DNA of 64,000 nucleotides from Magnetospira sp. QH-2. GTDB taxonomy: Bacteria > Pseudomonadota > Alphaproteobacteria > Rhodospirillales > Magnetospiraceae. The notes beneath the pieces were generated by a model, which was given only the letters and a program-made list of their open reading frames with translations, was not told the DNA's origin and ran no database searches. The DNA lies in the NCBI RefSeq assembly GCF_000968135.1, contig NZ_FO538765.1, positions 2,123,819-2,187,818 on the forward strand, in the 5' to 3' direction. A program made the translations under genes and the position numbers. Below, in pieces: positions 18,589-27,455 of the stretch (within the stretch, counting starts at the first letter, position 1; each line of letters begins with the position of its first letter).

Positions 18589-19842
18589 ATGGCGAACAAG
18601 ATGCCCGATACGCCCTTGCTTGATCAGCTTGAGGACGGTCCGTGGCCGAGCTTCATCACTGGTTTGAAGCGCTTGGCGAACGACGAAGGTAAGCAGTATG
18701 CCCCGACAGTGAAAAGCCTGCTGGGTCAGCTGGAGCATTCCTATGAAACCCGCAAAGGCTATTGGAAAGGTGGTACCGTTGGTGTCATCGGTTATGGCGC
18801 CGGTATTATCCCGCGTTTCTCCGAAGTGGCCGACAAGTTCCCGGAATCCAAAGAGTTCCACACCCTGCGCTTGATGCCCCCCGCGGGCATGCACTACAAC
18901 ACCAAGCTGTTGCGCGACATGTGCGACGTTTGGGAGCGTCACGGATCCGGTCTGATCGCCTTCCATGGCCAGTCCGGCGACATCATGTTCCAAGGGGCCA
19001 ACACCGAACAAGTCCAGACCGCCTTTGACGAGCTCAACGAAATGGGTTTCGATCTGGGTGGCGCCGGTGCCGGCGTCCGGACGTCCATGAGCTGCGTTGG
19101 TGCAGCCCGTTGCGAACAGTCCTGCTATGACGAATCCAAGGCCATGCAGGGTGTTATCAATGGCGTGCTCGACGACATGCACCGCCCGTCCCTGCCCTAC
19201 AAGTTCAAGGCCAAGTTCTCCGGTTGTGCCAACGACTGCGTGAATGCCTCGCACCGCTCCGATTTCGCGGTTTTGGGCACCTGGGCCGACGACATGAAGG
19301 TCGATCAGGACAAGTTCAAGGAATACGTGGCCGAGCGTGGCCGCAAAGAGATCATCGATCAGGTGATCAACCTTTGCCCGACCCGCGCCCTGTCGCTGAA
19401 CGACGACGATACCTTGGACGTGGACAACGGTTCCTGCGTCCGCTGCATGCATTGCATCAACGTGCTGACCAAGGCGCTGTCTCCGGGCGACGTCAAGGGC
19501 TGCACCATCTTGGTGGGTGGCAAGCGGACCCTGAAGATCGGTGATCTCATGGGCTCGGTGGTCGTTCCGTTCATGCGTCTCGAGACCGATGAGGACTACG
19601 AGAAGCTGAATACCCTGGCCGCTGACGTGCTGGACTTCTTCGCCGAAAACGCTCTGGAGCATGAGCGGACCGGTGAAATGATCGAGCGGATCGGCCTGGT
19701 CAACTTCCTCGAAGGTGTCGGTTTGGATGTGGACCCGAACATGGTCAAGCATCCGCGCACCTCGTCCTACGTCCGCATGGACGATTGGGATGCGGAAGTG
19801 GACAAGTGGAACAAGCGCAAGCAGTCTGCGGCCGCCGAGTAA
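18589..19842 (+). CDS. dsrA: Dissimilatory sulfite reductase, oxidative type, alpha subunit
   Basis: Alpha subunit of the siroheme/4Fe-4S sulfite reductase which, in sulfur oxidisers, runs in reverse to form sulfite from DsrC-bound sulfur. 417 residues; the start ATG follows GGAGG by 9 nt. The siroheme-cluster cysteines are in CVGAARCEQSC and FSGCANDCVNAS, and an inserted ferredoxin domain shows CVRCMHCINV with an upstream CP (LCPTRALS). First gene of dsrABEFHCMKLJOPN; the presence of dsrEFH and dsrL identifies the oxidative type. Confidence 0.96.
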   Translation: MANKMPDTPLLDQLEDGPWPSFITGLKRLANDEGKQYAPTVKSLLGQLEHSYETRKGYWKGGTVGVIGYGAGIIPRFSEVADKFPESKEFHTLRLMPPAGMHYNTKLLRDMCDVWERHGSGLIAFHGQSGDIMFQGANTEQVQTAFDELNEMGFDLGGAGAGVRTSMSCVGAARCEQSCYDESKAMQGVINGVLDDMHRPSLPYKFKAKFSGCANDCVNASHRSDFAVLGTWADDMKVDQDKFKEYVAERGRKEIIDQVINLCPTRALSLNDDDTLDVDNGSCVRCMHCINVLTKALSPGDVKGCTILVGGKRTLKIGDLMGSVVVPFMRLETDEDYEKLNTLAADVLDFFAENALEHERTGEMIERIGLVNFLEGVGLDVDPNMVKHPRTSSYVRMDDWDAEVDKWNKRKQSAAAE

Positions 19843-19881
19843 GCGACCGAGGCAAGTTTGCCGATATCATTCCCGAATAAG

Positions 19882-19908
19882 GGGACGCCGCCTTTAAGAC
19901 GGCGTCCC
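19882..19908 (+). other. Hairpin in the dsrA-dsrB gap
   Basis: Perfect 9-bp stem GGGACGCCG / CGGCGTCCC with a 9-nt loop in the unusually long (131-nt) gap between two subunits of one enzyme. No T-run follows, so an mRNA stabilising or processing element is more likely than a terminator. Confidence 0.5.
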
Positions 19909-19973
19909 TGACGGGGGAAACGTGACGAGGCCCCGAAGGGGTCCGAGAGAAATGTGTTCGGAGGCAGGAAAAT

Positions 19974-21047
19974 ATGAGCGACAAGCCGCGTATGCCCGAT
20001 GAGTGCGGGGTCCCTGATCCCCAGCAGTACATGCACCCTGTAATGGTGAAGAACTACGGCAAGTGGGATTGGCATGACCGTCCCCGTCCCGGCGTGCTGC
20101 ACCACGTTGCCAAGAGCGGCGACGAGATTTGGACCGTCAAGGCCGGTACCCAGCGTCAGATGGACCTTTACACCATCCGCACCCTGTGTGACATCGCCGA
20201 CGAGTTCGCCGAAGGCCACGTGCGGTTTACCGCCCGTTCCAATCTGGAGTTCATGGTCAGCGAGGCCTCCAAGGTCGATCCGCTGATCGCCAAGCTCAAC
20301 GAGCATGGCTTCCCCGTCGGTGGCACCGGCAACTCCATCTCGATGATTTCCCATACCCAGGGCTGGCTGCACTGCGATATTCCGGGCACCGATGCCTCGG
20401 GCGTGGTCAAGGCTTTGATGGATGAGCTCTACGAAGACTTCATCCACGAAGAGATGCCGAACCGGGTCAAGATGACCACCTCTTGCTGCCAGATCAACTG
20501 TGGCGGCCAGGGCGACATCGCCATCAACATTCAGCACACCAAGCCGCCGATCATCAATCATGATCTGGTTGCCAACATGTGCGAACGTCCCGCTGTTATC
20601 GCGCGCTGCCCGGTTGCCGCCATTCGTCCGGCGCTGGTCAATGGCAAGCCGAGCCTCGAAGTGGATGAGCGCAAGTGCATCTGCTGCGGTGCCTGCTTCC
20701 CGCCCTGCCCGCCGATGCAGATCAACGATCCGGAGCACTCCAAGCTGGCCATCTGGGTCGGTGGCAAGCACTCCTCCACCCGTTCGACCCCGGCTTTCCA
20801 TAAGCTGGTCGTCGCCGGTCTGCCGAACAACGCCCCGCGTTGGCCGGAAGTTGCCGAGACGGTGAAGAAAATCCTCAAGGCGTACAAGGAAGACGGACGC
20901 CCCTGGGAGCGGATGAACGAGTGGATCGACCGTATCGGTTGGCCGCGGTTCTTCGAACTGACCGGTCTGCCGTTCACCAAGTACCATATTGATGACTGGC
21001 GGGGTGGCCGTAATTCCTTGAACACTTCCACTCACGTCCACCTTTAG
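19974..21047 (+). CDS. dsrB: Dissimilatory sulfite reductase, oxidative type, beta subunit
   Basis: Beta subunit of DsrAB, 357 residues, carrying the second siroheme/4Fe-4S site. Visible blocks are QRQMDLYTIRTLCDIADEF, RFTARSNLEFMV, HTQGWLHC, the cysteine pair in SCCQINCGGQGD and a ferredoxin domain with CICCGACFPPCPPMQI preceded by ARCPVAAI. The start follows GGAGGCAGG. The downstream gap holds a small hairpin (21054-21069). Confidence 0.96.
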   Translation: MSDKPRMPDECGVPDPQQYMHPVMVKNYGKWDWHDRPRPGVLHHVAKSGDEIWTVKAGTQRQMDLYTIRTLCDIADEFAEGHVRFTARSNLEFMVSEASKVDPLIAKLNEHGFPVGGTGNSISMISHTQGWLHCDIPGTDASGVVKALMDELYEDFIHEEMPNRVKMTTSCCQINCGGQGDIAINIQHTKPPIINHDLVANMCERPAVIARCPVAAIRPALVNGKPSLEVDERKCICCGACFPPCPPMQINDPEHSKLAIWVGGKHSSTRSTPAFHKLVVAGLPNNAPRWPEVAETVKKILKAYKEDGRPWERMNEWIDRIGWPRFFELTGLPFTKYHIDDWRGGRNSLNTSTHVHL

Positions 21048-21116
21048 GGTGGGCGTGGCGGGAGCCACGTTATTGATCCAAGAGCAAACCTAGGGGAACC
21101 CAAGGGGGAGAAGACC

Positions 21117-21476
21117 ATGAATATCGGCATCCTCGTCAATGAAGGGCCGTTCACCCACCAGGCTTCGGATTCGGCGTACATGTTCGCCAAATCCGCCATT
21201 GCCAAGGGGCACCAAGTGCCGCGGGTGTTTTTCTACTATGACGGCGTCAACAACGCCAACAAGCTGTCCGAACCGCAGTCGGATGACCGCAATCTGGTCA
21301 AGCAATGGGGCGACCTGGCCACCGAGCACAACATTGACCTGGTGGTCTGTGTGGCGGCGGGCCTGCGTCGCGGCATCAAGGATGATATCCTTGCCGACGG
21401 CTTCCGCATCTCCGGCCTGGGCCAGCTCATCGAAGCTGGCATGGGTTGCGAGCGGCTTGTGACATTCGGTGATTAA
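21117..21476 (+). CDS. dsrE: Sulfurtransferase subunit DsrE
   Basis: Active subunit of the cytosolic DsrE2F2H2 sulfur-relay complex (homologue of TusD) that loads sulfur onto DsrC. 119 residues. Cys78 in VVCVAAGLRRG occupies the position of the active-site Cys78 of the Allochromatium protein; a second Cys111 lies near the C-terminus. Start preceded by AAGGGGGAGA. It is followed 11 nt later by dsrF. Confidence 0.95.
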   Translation: MNIGILVNEGPFTHQASDSAYMFAKSAIAKGHQVPRVFFYYDGVNNANKLSEPQSDDRNLVKQWGDLATEHNIDLVVCVAAGLRRGIKDDILADGFRISGLGQLIEAGMGCERLVTFGD

Positions 21477-21487
21477 GGGGGACAATT

Positions 21488-21880
21488 ATGCCTGAGTTCG
21501 AATTTGACACCGAAGGCGTCATCAAAAAGTTCATGTTTTTGAACCGGAAAGCGCCCTACGGCACCATCTACGCCCTGGAAGTCCTGGAAACCGTGCTGAT
21601 CTCAGCCGCTTTCGATCAGGATACCTGCCTGGCATTCGTCGATGACGGCGTCTACCAGATCATGAAGGGTGTCGATAATTCCGAAACCAATGACATGAAG
21701 AACTTTTCCAAGACCTTCCGGGCGCTCGACGGCTATGACGTCGAACGGCTGTATGTGGAAAAGGAATCCATGGAAGCCCGGGGCCTGAGCGAAGACGACC
21801 TGATCGTTGACGTGGAAGTCCTCAGTGCCGAGCAACTGTCCGTGCTCATCGCCGAGCAGGACGTGGTCATTTCCGGTTAA
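21488..21880 (+). CDS. dsrF: Sulfur-relay subunit DsrF
   Basis: TusC-like structural subunit of DsrEFH, 130 residues. It has the family N-terminus (KKFMFLNRKAPYGTIYALEVLETVLISAAF) and the LAFVDDGVYQI segment. Only one Cys (in QDTCLAF) is present. Tight spacing to dsrE and dsrH (20 nt) supports stoichiometric synthesis. Confidence 0.94.
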   Translation: MPEFEFDTEGVIKKFMFLNRKAPYGTIYALEVLETVLISAAFDQDTCLAFVDDGVYQIMKGVDNSETNDMKNFSKTFRALDGYDVERLYVEKESMEARGLSEDDLIVDVEVLSAEQLSVLIAEQDVVISG

Positions 21881-21900
21881 ACGCAGAGGAGAGCGAAGAC

Positions 21901-22200
21901 ATGCTGCATATCGTCAACAAGTCGCCGTTCGAGCGGAACTCCCTCGATGCCTGCCTGCGTCTGGCCGAGAAGGGAAGCTCGATTCTTTTCATTGAGGACG
22001 GCATTTATGGCGCCCTCGACAATACCTCCGTGGCCGATAGCGTTAAAGCGGCCATGGCGGATCACGACCTCTATGTCCTGAGTGCCGATCTCAAGGTGCG
22101 CGGAGTGGATGGACGGGTAGTTGACGGCGTTACCGTGGTTGACTACGACGGGTTCGTGGATCTGGTGGTGGAAAAAGGGCCGTCCAATTCCTGGCTCTGA
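21901..22200 (+). CDS. dsrH: Sulfur-relay subunit DsrH
   Basis: TusB-like small subunit of DsrEFH, 99 residues, starting MLHIVNKSPFERNSLDACL. Cys18 is equivalent to the conserved Cys20 of characterised DsrH, placing it among the variants that keep the cysteine. LFIEDGIYGAL is the second family block. Start preceded by GAGGAGAG. Confidence 0.93.
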   Translation: MLHIVNKSPFERNSLDACLRLAEKGSSILFIEDGIYGALDNTSVADSVKAAMADHDLYVLSADLKVRGVDGRVVDGVTVVDYDGFVDLVVEKGPSNSWL

Positions 22201-22277
22201 TTTCGTCGTTCCGGCGACCACTATCTAGGTTTCAAGAGTGGGCCTCGTGTCCATCGTAAAACAAGGAGAGCATTGAA

Positions 22278-22610
22278 ATGGCTTATGAAGTGAATGGTAA
22301 AACCATCGAGCATGACGAGGAAGGCTACCTGACCAACCTCGCCGAATGGTCCAAGGATGTGGCCGAGCTGATCGCCAAGGACGAAGGCGTCGATATGGGT
22401 CAAGAGCACTGGGAAGTGATCGACTTCCTGCGTGAGTACTATGAAGAGTACCAGATCGCCCCGGCGATCCGTGTGCTGGTGAAGGCCATTGGTAAGAAGT
22501 TGGGCCCGGAAAAGGGCAGCAACAAGTACCTGTACGAGCTGTTCCCGTATGGCCCGGCCAAGCAGGCTTGTAAGATCGGTGGCCTGCCGAAGCCGACCGG
22601 CTGCGTCTGA
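22278..22610 (+). CDS. dsrC: Sulfur carrier protein DsrC
   Basis: Small cytosolic carrier whose C-terminal arm shuttles sulfur from DsrEFH to DsrAB and is then released as a trisulfide handled by DsrMKJOP. 110 residues, with the canonical arm ending CKIGGLPKPTGCV: Cys98 (CysB) and the penultimate Cys109 (CysA) ten residues later. This two-cysteine form is that of true DsrC rather than TusE. It has its own AAGGAGAG site, sits 77 nt after dsrH and is followed by a hairpin, consistent with separate, high expression. Confidence 0.97.
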   Translation: MAYEVNGKTIEHDEEGYLTNLAEWSKDVAELIAKDEGVDMGQEHWEVIDFLREYYEEYQIAPAIRVLVKAIGKKLGPEKGSNKYLYELFPYGPAKQACKIGGLPKPTGCV

Positions 22611-22619
22611 TCGCGGATT

Positions 22620-22643
22620 GGCGGAGGGGGTCTCTCCTCCGCC
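22620..22643 (+). terminator. Hairpin after dsrC
   Basis: Perfect 8-bp stem GGCGGAGG / CCTCCGCC, 10 nt after the dsrC stop. It lacks a long T-run, so partial termination or 3'-end protection of a dsrC-rich transcript is likely, matching the need for more DsrC than membrane subunits. Confidence 0.55.
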
Positions 22644-22744
22644 GATGACCGGTTTTCCGGATTGGGTGACGCCTTCAGGGTTTCCCCATCCGGCATCCGG
22701 GAACGTGTTGAATTTTCTGGTTTTTCGTGAGGGAGAGCGCCTCC

Positions 22745-23485
22745 ATGACGCTCCTAACGGTAGTCTACGCCCTACTTTTCTACTTCGCGGCCATTGTTTT
22801 GGTCGTCTTTACAGGGCTGAAGATCAAACAGTTTGCGACGGTTCCGTCGCCACTGGTGATCCCGACGACGCCCGCGCCGATCACCAAGACCGGTGTGGTA
22901 TTCCGTGTCGCCAGAGAGGTGGCATTGTTCGAGAGCCTTTTCAAGTCCAATCGTTGGATTTGGATCTTTGCCGTGCTGTTCCATGCCGGCATGGCCATCG
23001 CGCTGGTGCGTCATCTGCGATACTTCGTGGAGCCGGTTTGGGGCTGGCTGGCCCTCATGCAACCTCTTGGAATTTATGGCGGCATGGCCATGGTGGTGGG
23101 ACTCTTGGGCCTCTGGGCGCGGCGGCTGCTCGTTGACCGGGTGCGCTACATCTCCAACCCCTCCGACCATCTCATGCTGGCTTTGCTGGTGGGTATCGGC
23201 GCCTCCGGTCTGGGCATGAAGTTCGTTGCCCATACGGACATCGTACAGCTCAAGGCTTTTGCCCTGGGTCTGGTACGATTCGATTGGCAGCCCCTGCCCA
23301 GCGACCCTGCCCTGCTCATCCATTTGGGCCTGGTAGCCGTTCTCATGATCGTGTTTCCGTTCAGCAAGCTGCTGCACGCGCCGGGCGTGTTCTTTAGCCC
23401 GACCCGGACCATGGTCGATAACCCGCGCGAACGACGCCATGTGGCTGCCTGGGCAGCTCCCATGGACGCGACGCGGGAACGTTAA
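22745..23485 (+). CDS. dsrM: DsrM, membrane cytochrome b of the DsrMKJOP complex
   Basis: NarI-like di-heme b membrane subunit that exchanges electrons with the quinone pool. About 246 residues with roughly five or six hydrophobic segments starting MTLLTVVYALLFYFAAIVLVVF, and His residues in transmembrane positions (LFHAGMAIALVRHLRYF, SDHLMLALLVG, LLIHLGLVAV). The ATG at 22745 was preferred to a GTG 18 nt upstream because GAGGGAGAG is placed correctly for the ATG. Confidence 0.92.
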   Translation: MTLLTVVYALLFYFAAIVLVVFTGLKIKQFATVPSPLVIPTTPAPITKTGVVFRVAREVALFESLFKSNRWIWIFAVLFHAGMAIALVRHLRYFVEPVWGWLALMQPLGIYGGMAMVVGLLGLWARRLLVDRVRYISNPSDHLMLALLVGIGASGLGMKFVAHTDIVQLKAFALGLVRFDWQPLPSDPALLIHLGLVAVLMIVFPFSKLLHAPGVFFSPTRTMVDNPRERRHVAAWAAPMDATRER

Positions 23486-23509
23486 ACAAAGGGACGACTG
23501 GAGGAAACC

Positions 23510-25006
23510 GTGGCCAAGGCTAAAATCGAGACTCCGGCACTTCGGGCTTACCGAGAAATCCCGGCCATTCAACCGGGCGCGATGGACCATTCACAGCCGT
23601 TCATTGCCAAGCCCGAGCATCAGGAGCCCCTGGGATTCCCCGGCGAGCTGGTGGACGATTGGGAAAACAAGGCCGTTGCCAAGATGGGTGACTTGCTGGG
23701 CAAGTACAAGTCCTTGCAAGTGTTCATGGATTCCTGTGTAAAGTGCGGTGCCTGCACCGACAAATGTCACTACTATCTGGGCACCAGCGATCCCAAGAAC
23801 ATGCCGGTGGCGCGTCAGGATCTGCTGCGCAGCGTCTACCGCCGCTATTTCACCCTGGCCGGCAAGATCGCGCCGAAGCTGGTGGGCGCCCAGGACATGA
23901 CCAAAGAGGTCCTGGACGACTGGTACAAGTATTTCCACCAGTGCTCCCAGTGCCGCCGCTGTTCGGTGTTCTGCCCTTACGGCATCGATACCGCCGAGAT
24001 TTCCATGGCCGCCCGCGAGATCATGGACCATATCGGCGTCGGTCAGAAGTATTGCAACGAGATCCTGACCAAGGTTCACAAGATCGGCAACAACCTGGGC
24101 CTACCAGAACCGGCCCTGGAAGCCACCCTGGAGGACCTGGAAGAAGACGTGAAGGACGAGACCGGCTTCGACGTGAAGTACCCGGTCAATCAGGAAGGCG
24201 CGGATGTACTGCTGGTGACTCCGTCCGCCGACTTCTTTGCCGAACCCCACATCGATGGGCTGATCGGTTATGGCAAGGTGTTCCATCAGGCCGGCGTGAG
24301 CTGGACGGTCAGTTCCTATGCCTCCGAAGCGGCCAACTTCTCCATGTTCATCGGCTCATACGACCAGATGTTCAAGGTTGCCAACCGCATCCGCAAGGCC
24401 GCGCTGGACTTGGGTGTCAAAAGGATCGTGTTCGGTGAATGCGGCCATGCCTGGCGCGTGGCCTACTCGTTTTTGAATACCATGGCCGGTCCTTGGGATT
24501 TTCTGGATCCGAAGTATCCGGTGCCGCAGCATATCTGCGAATTCACCAATGATATGATCAAACGCGGCGCCTTGAATCTGGACAAAGAAGCCAATGACCA
24601 CATGACGGTCACCTATCATGACTCCTGCAACGTGGCGCGCGGCTCGCGCATGGGCGACATGCCGGGCGGCCAGTTCCATATTCCACGCGAGGTCATCAAG
24701 GCGAGCTGCAACAATTTCGTCGACATGGCCCCGGACACCATCCACGAGAGCACCTATTGCTGTGGCGGTGGCGGCGGTCTGCTGACTGACGATTTGATGG
24801 AGCTCCGCGTCAAGGGGGCCCTGCCCCGCATGGAAGCTTTGTCGGAATCCCGGGATCAACACGGGGTCACGCACATGGCTGCCATTTGCGCCATTTGTAA
24901 GAGTCAATTCACCAAGGTGATGCCCTACTACGGGTTTGACATGGACGCCATTGTCTCTGTCCACCAACTGGTGAGCAACGCCATCCAACTGGGTACGAAG
25001 GAATAA
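23510..25006 (+). CDS. dsrK: DsrK, heterodisulfide-reductase-like catalytic subunit
   Basis: Cytoplasmic HdrD-like subunit proposed to act on the DsrC trisulfide or disulfide. 498 residues with a GTG start behind GGAGG. Two 4Fe-4S motifs (CVKCGACTDKCHYY, CSQCRRCSVFCPYG) lie in the first third, followed by the two CCG-type domains: GECGHAWR ... HDSCNVARGS and CCGGGGGLL ... CAICKSQF, which bind the unusual catalytic cluster. Adjacent to dsrM, its membrane partner. Confidence 0.94.
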   Translation: MAKAKIETPALRAYREIPAIQPGAMDHSQPFIAKPEHQEPLGFPGELVDDWENKAVAKMGDLLGKYKSLQVFMDSCVKCGACTDKCHYYLGTSDPKNMPVARQDLLRSVYRRYFTLAGKIAPKLVGAQDMTKEVLDDWYKYFHQCSQCRRCSVFCPYGIDTAEISMAAREIMDHIGVGQKYCNEILTKVHKIGNNLGLPEPALEATLEDLEEDVKDETGFDVKYPVNQEGADVLLVTPSADFFAEPHIDGLIGYGKVFHQAGVSWTVSSYASEAANFSMFIGSYDQMFKVANRIRKAALDLGVKRIVFGECGHAWRVAYSFLNTMAGPWDFLDPKYPVPQHICEFTNDMIKRGALNLDKEANDHMTVTYHDSCNVARGSRMGDMPGGQFHIPREVIKASCNNFVDMAPDTIHESTYCCGGGGGLLTDDLMELRVKGALPRMEALSESRDQHGVTHMAAICAICKSQFTKVMPYYGFDMDAIVSVHQLVSNAIQLGTKE

Positions 25007-25053
25007 TCCCCGGCCCTTTCGGTTCAAGAGTTCTGTAGCACGGTGAGGAAGCA

Positions 25054-27003
25054 ATGAATCAACAAACGTCGAATACGGCCCTGAATTACCGTCGGTATAC
25101 CGACGGCGATCAGAATTGGCAGCGCTTCGAAGACAAGATCTTCCAGGCGGGTTGGTCCTACAAGTGCCCGACCTACATCCATAAGACCCCGCCGTGCCAG
25201 GGCAGCTGCCCCTCGGGTCATGATATCCGTGGCTGGCTGGCCATTGCCCGCGGCATGGACAAGCCGCCGGTGGAAGGCATGCCGTGGCAGGAATATGCGT
25301 TCCGGCGCATGACCGAAGCCAATCCCTTCCCGGCGACCATGGGCCGCGTCTGCCCGGCGCCTTGCGAAGACGGCTGCAACCGTAACGAGGTCGATGATTT
25401 CGTTGGCATCAACTCGGTCGAGCAGTATGTCGGCGACTGGGCCATCGAGAACAAGATGTCGTTTCCGAAACCAGCCAAGGAATCCGGTAAGAAGGTCGCC
25501 GTCATCGGTGGTGGCCCGGCCGGTCTCGCCGCCGCCTTCTTCCTGCGCCGAGATGGCCATGGGGTGACGGTGTTCGAATCCCTGCCTGAACTGGGCGGCA
25601 TGATGCGCTACGGCATTCCCGGGTATCGTACCCCGCGTGAGATGCTGGACGCTGAAATCGGTCGGATCATCGACATGGGCGTGGAAGCCAAGACCGGCGT
25701 CCAAGTAGGTGTCGATATGAGCATCGGTGATCTGGAAAGCGAATTTGACGCCATTTTCTGGGCCATCGGCGCCCAGAAGGGCCGTGGCCTGCCGATTTCC
25801 AGCTGGGAAAACACCCCCAACTGTCTGACCGGCGTGGACTTCCTGCGCGCCTTCAACGAAGGCCGCCTAAAATATGTGACCAAGCGCATTGTCGTGGTTG
25901 GCGGTGGTGACACCTCCATCGACGTGGCCTCTGTGGCCCGCCGCCTGGGTCACATTTCCACCGTCAACGAAAAGGATCGTCCGGAGAACATCGTTTTGGG
26001 TCATACCGCCCACGACGTGGCCGGCGCCGCGGCCCGCGAAGGCGTGGCCTCGACCCTGACCTCCTTGTTCCCGATCGAGGAAATGACCGCCGCCGATCAC
26101 GAGCGTCAGGATGCGCTGCGCGAAGGTGTCGACATCAAGGGCGGCGTGATGCCTTTGGAAGTTCTCAAGGACTCCAACGGTCGCGCCATTGGCCTGAAGA
26201 TGTGCGAGTGCGACATGGACGGCATGCGCCCGATCCCGCGCGAAGGCACCGAGTTCACCATCGATTGCGACCTGGTGGTTTCGGCCATTGGTCAGATGGG
26301 CGACATGACTGGCATCGAGTCCGTGGACAACGGCAATGGTTTCATCGAGGCCGACAAGACCTTCCGGGTCAAGGGCCAGGAAAAGCCGCACTTTGCCGGT
26401 GGTGACATCATCCGTCCGCACCTGCTGACCACCGCCATCGGTCAGGGCTCCATCGCCGCCGAGAGCATCGACAAGGTTCTGGCCGGGGCCGAGGAACTGG
26501 GCAAGCGCCCGCGTGTCGACGTGCATCACTTCAATTTGATGGACGAGCTGCGCGGTCGTGGTCTGGAGCCCGAAAAGGCGCAGGGTCCGACCCGGGGAAC
26601 CTCGGACGAAGATTTCGCGGTTCACAACTACGAAGACCGCTCCTTCGCCGAGATCATCCCGCACAACGACCTGTTCCTGGGCCACTTCCCCTTCAAGGAG
26701 CGCAACAAGCGTCCGGAAATCCAAATCGGATCCGACGAAGTGCTGGGCAACTTCCAAGAGCGCATCCAGTCGCTCTCTGAAGAAGGCGCACAGGACGAAG
26801 GCGCCCGCTGCATGAGCTGTGGCATGTGCTTCGAATGCGACAACTGCGTGATCTATTGCCCGCAGGATGCCGTACATCGCACCAAGAAAGCCGAGCGCGC
26901 CGTGGGTCGGTACGTGTTTACCGAATACACCCGCTGCATCGGTTGTCACATCTGTGCCGATGTCTGCCCGACCGGCTACATCGACATGGGCCTCGGGGAG
27001 TAA
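25054..27003 (+). CDS. dsrL: DsrL, NAD(P)H:acceptor iron-sulfur flavoprotein
   Basis: Cytosolic GltD-like flavoprotein that accepts electrons from DsrAB turnover in sulfur oxidisers. 649 residues. It has an N-terminal cysteine cluster (CPTYIHKTPPCQGSCP, CPAPCEDGC), an FAD-binding GGGPAGLAAAFFLRR (about 145-165), an NAD(P)-binding VVGGGDTSIDVASVARR (about 285-300), and a C-terminal ferredoxin domain with CMSCGMCFECDNC and CIGCHICADVCP. The C-terminal ferredoxin is a DsrL hallmark. Confidence 0.94.
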   Translation: MNQQTSNTALNYRRYTDGDQNWQRFEDKIFQAGWSYKCPTYIHKTPPCQGSCPSGHDIRGWLAIARGMDKPPVEGMPWQEYAFRRMTEANPFPATMGRVCPAPCEDGCNRNEVDDFVGINSVEQYVGDWAIENKMSFPKPAKESGKKVAVIGGGPAGLAAAFFLRRDGHGVTVFESLPELGGMMRYGIPGYRTPREMLDAEIGRIIDMGVEAKTGVQVGVDMSIGDLESEFDAIFWAIGAQKGRGLPISSWENTPNCLTGVDFLRAFNEGRLKYVTKRIVVVGGGDTSIDVASVARRLGHISTVNEKDRPENIVLGHTAHDVAGAAAREGVASTLTSLFPIEEMTAADHERQDALREGVDIKGGVMPLEVLKDSNGRAIGLKMCECDMDGMRPIPREGTEFTIDCDLVVSAIGQMGDMTGIESVDNGNGFIEADKTFRVKGQEKPHFAGGDIIRPHLLTTAIGQGSIAAESIDKVLAGAEELGKRPRVDVHHFNLMDELRGRGLEPEKAQGPTRGTSDEDFAVHNYEDRSFAEIIPHNDLFLGHFPFKERNKRPEIQIGSDEVLGNFQERIQSLSEEGAQDEGARCMSCGMCFECDNCVIYCPQDAVHRTKKAERAVGRYVFTEYTRCIGCHICADVCPTGYIDMGLGE

Positions 27004-27008
27004 CACCC

Positions 27009-27455
27009 ATGATCCGGATGACGTGGTTAATGGTCGTTGCCGTGCTGGCGCTGGGGTTTGCCCCGGCCCAGGCCGGTGACGGCGTGCCCATGCCCCAAAT
27101 TATCAAGGGCAAGGGCGCACAATGTGTGGAGCCCACCAATGTCATGCGGCGCAACCACATGGACTATCTCAAGCATCAGCGCGACGAGACCATGCGGGAA
27201 GGTATTCGGGGAAATAAGTATTCCCTGACCGAATGCGTCGAATGCCATGCCACGCCGGATCCCCGCCCACAGATCAAGGCGGAAACCCTCTATGGGTTCT
27301 GCAAACAGTGCCATGCCTATGCCGCTGTCACCATTGATTGCTTCGGCTGCCATACCCCGGTCAAGGGTGAAAGCGGCCATAGCGAGCTGAAAGACGGTGC
27401 CTGGAAAGGCTTTGAACTGGCACATAAGCGCATGGGAGAGGAGACGGCCCGATGA
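27009..27455 (+). CDS. dsrJ: DsrJ, periplasmic triheme cytochrome c
   Basis: Exported 148-residue cytochrome with a Sec signal peptide ending near AQA (residue 22). Three heme c sites: CVECH (76-80), CKQCH (98-102) and CFGCH (111-115). Cys39 matches the conserved cysteine that in characterised DsrJ serves as an unusual Cys ligand to one heme. The start at 27009 was chosen because it gives the signal peptide and has GGGGAG upstream. It overlaps dsrO by 4 nt. Confidence 0.93.
   Translation: MIRMTWLMVVAVLALGFAPAQAGDGVPMPQIIKGKGAQCVEPTNVMRRNHMDYLKHQRDETMREGIRGNKYSLTECVECHATPDPRPQIKAETLYGFCKQCHAYAAVTIDCFGCHTPVKGESGHSELKDGAWKGFELAHKRMGEETAR

Noticed and set aside
18412-21068. Two minus-strand open frames of over 430 codons opposite dsrA and dsrB
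   Set aside because: Fully antisense to well-supported genes, no family features, His/Val/Gly-rich composition of antisense frames.
25867-27006. 379-codon minus-strand frame opposite dsrL
   Set aside because: Antisense shadow of DsrL with no recognisable domain.
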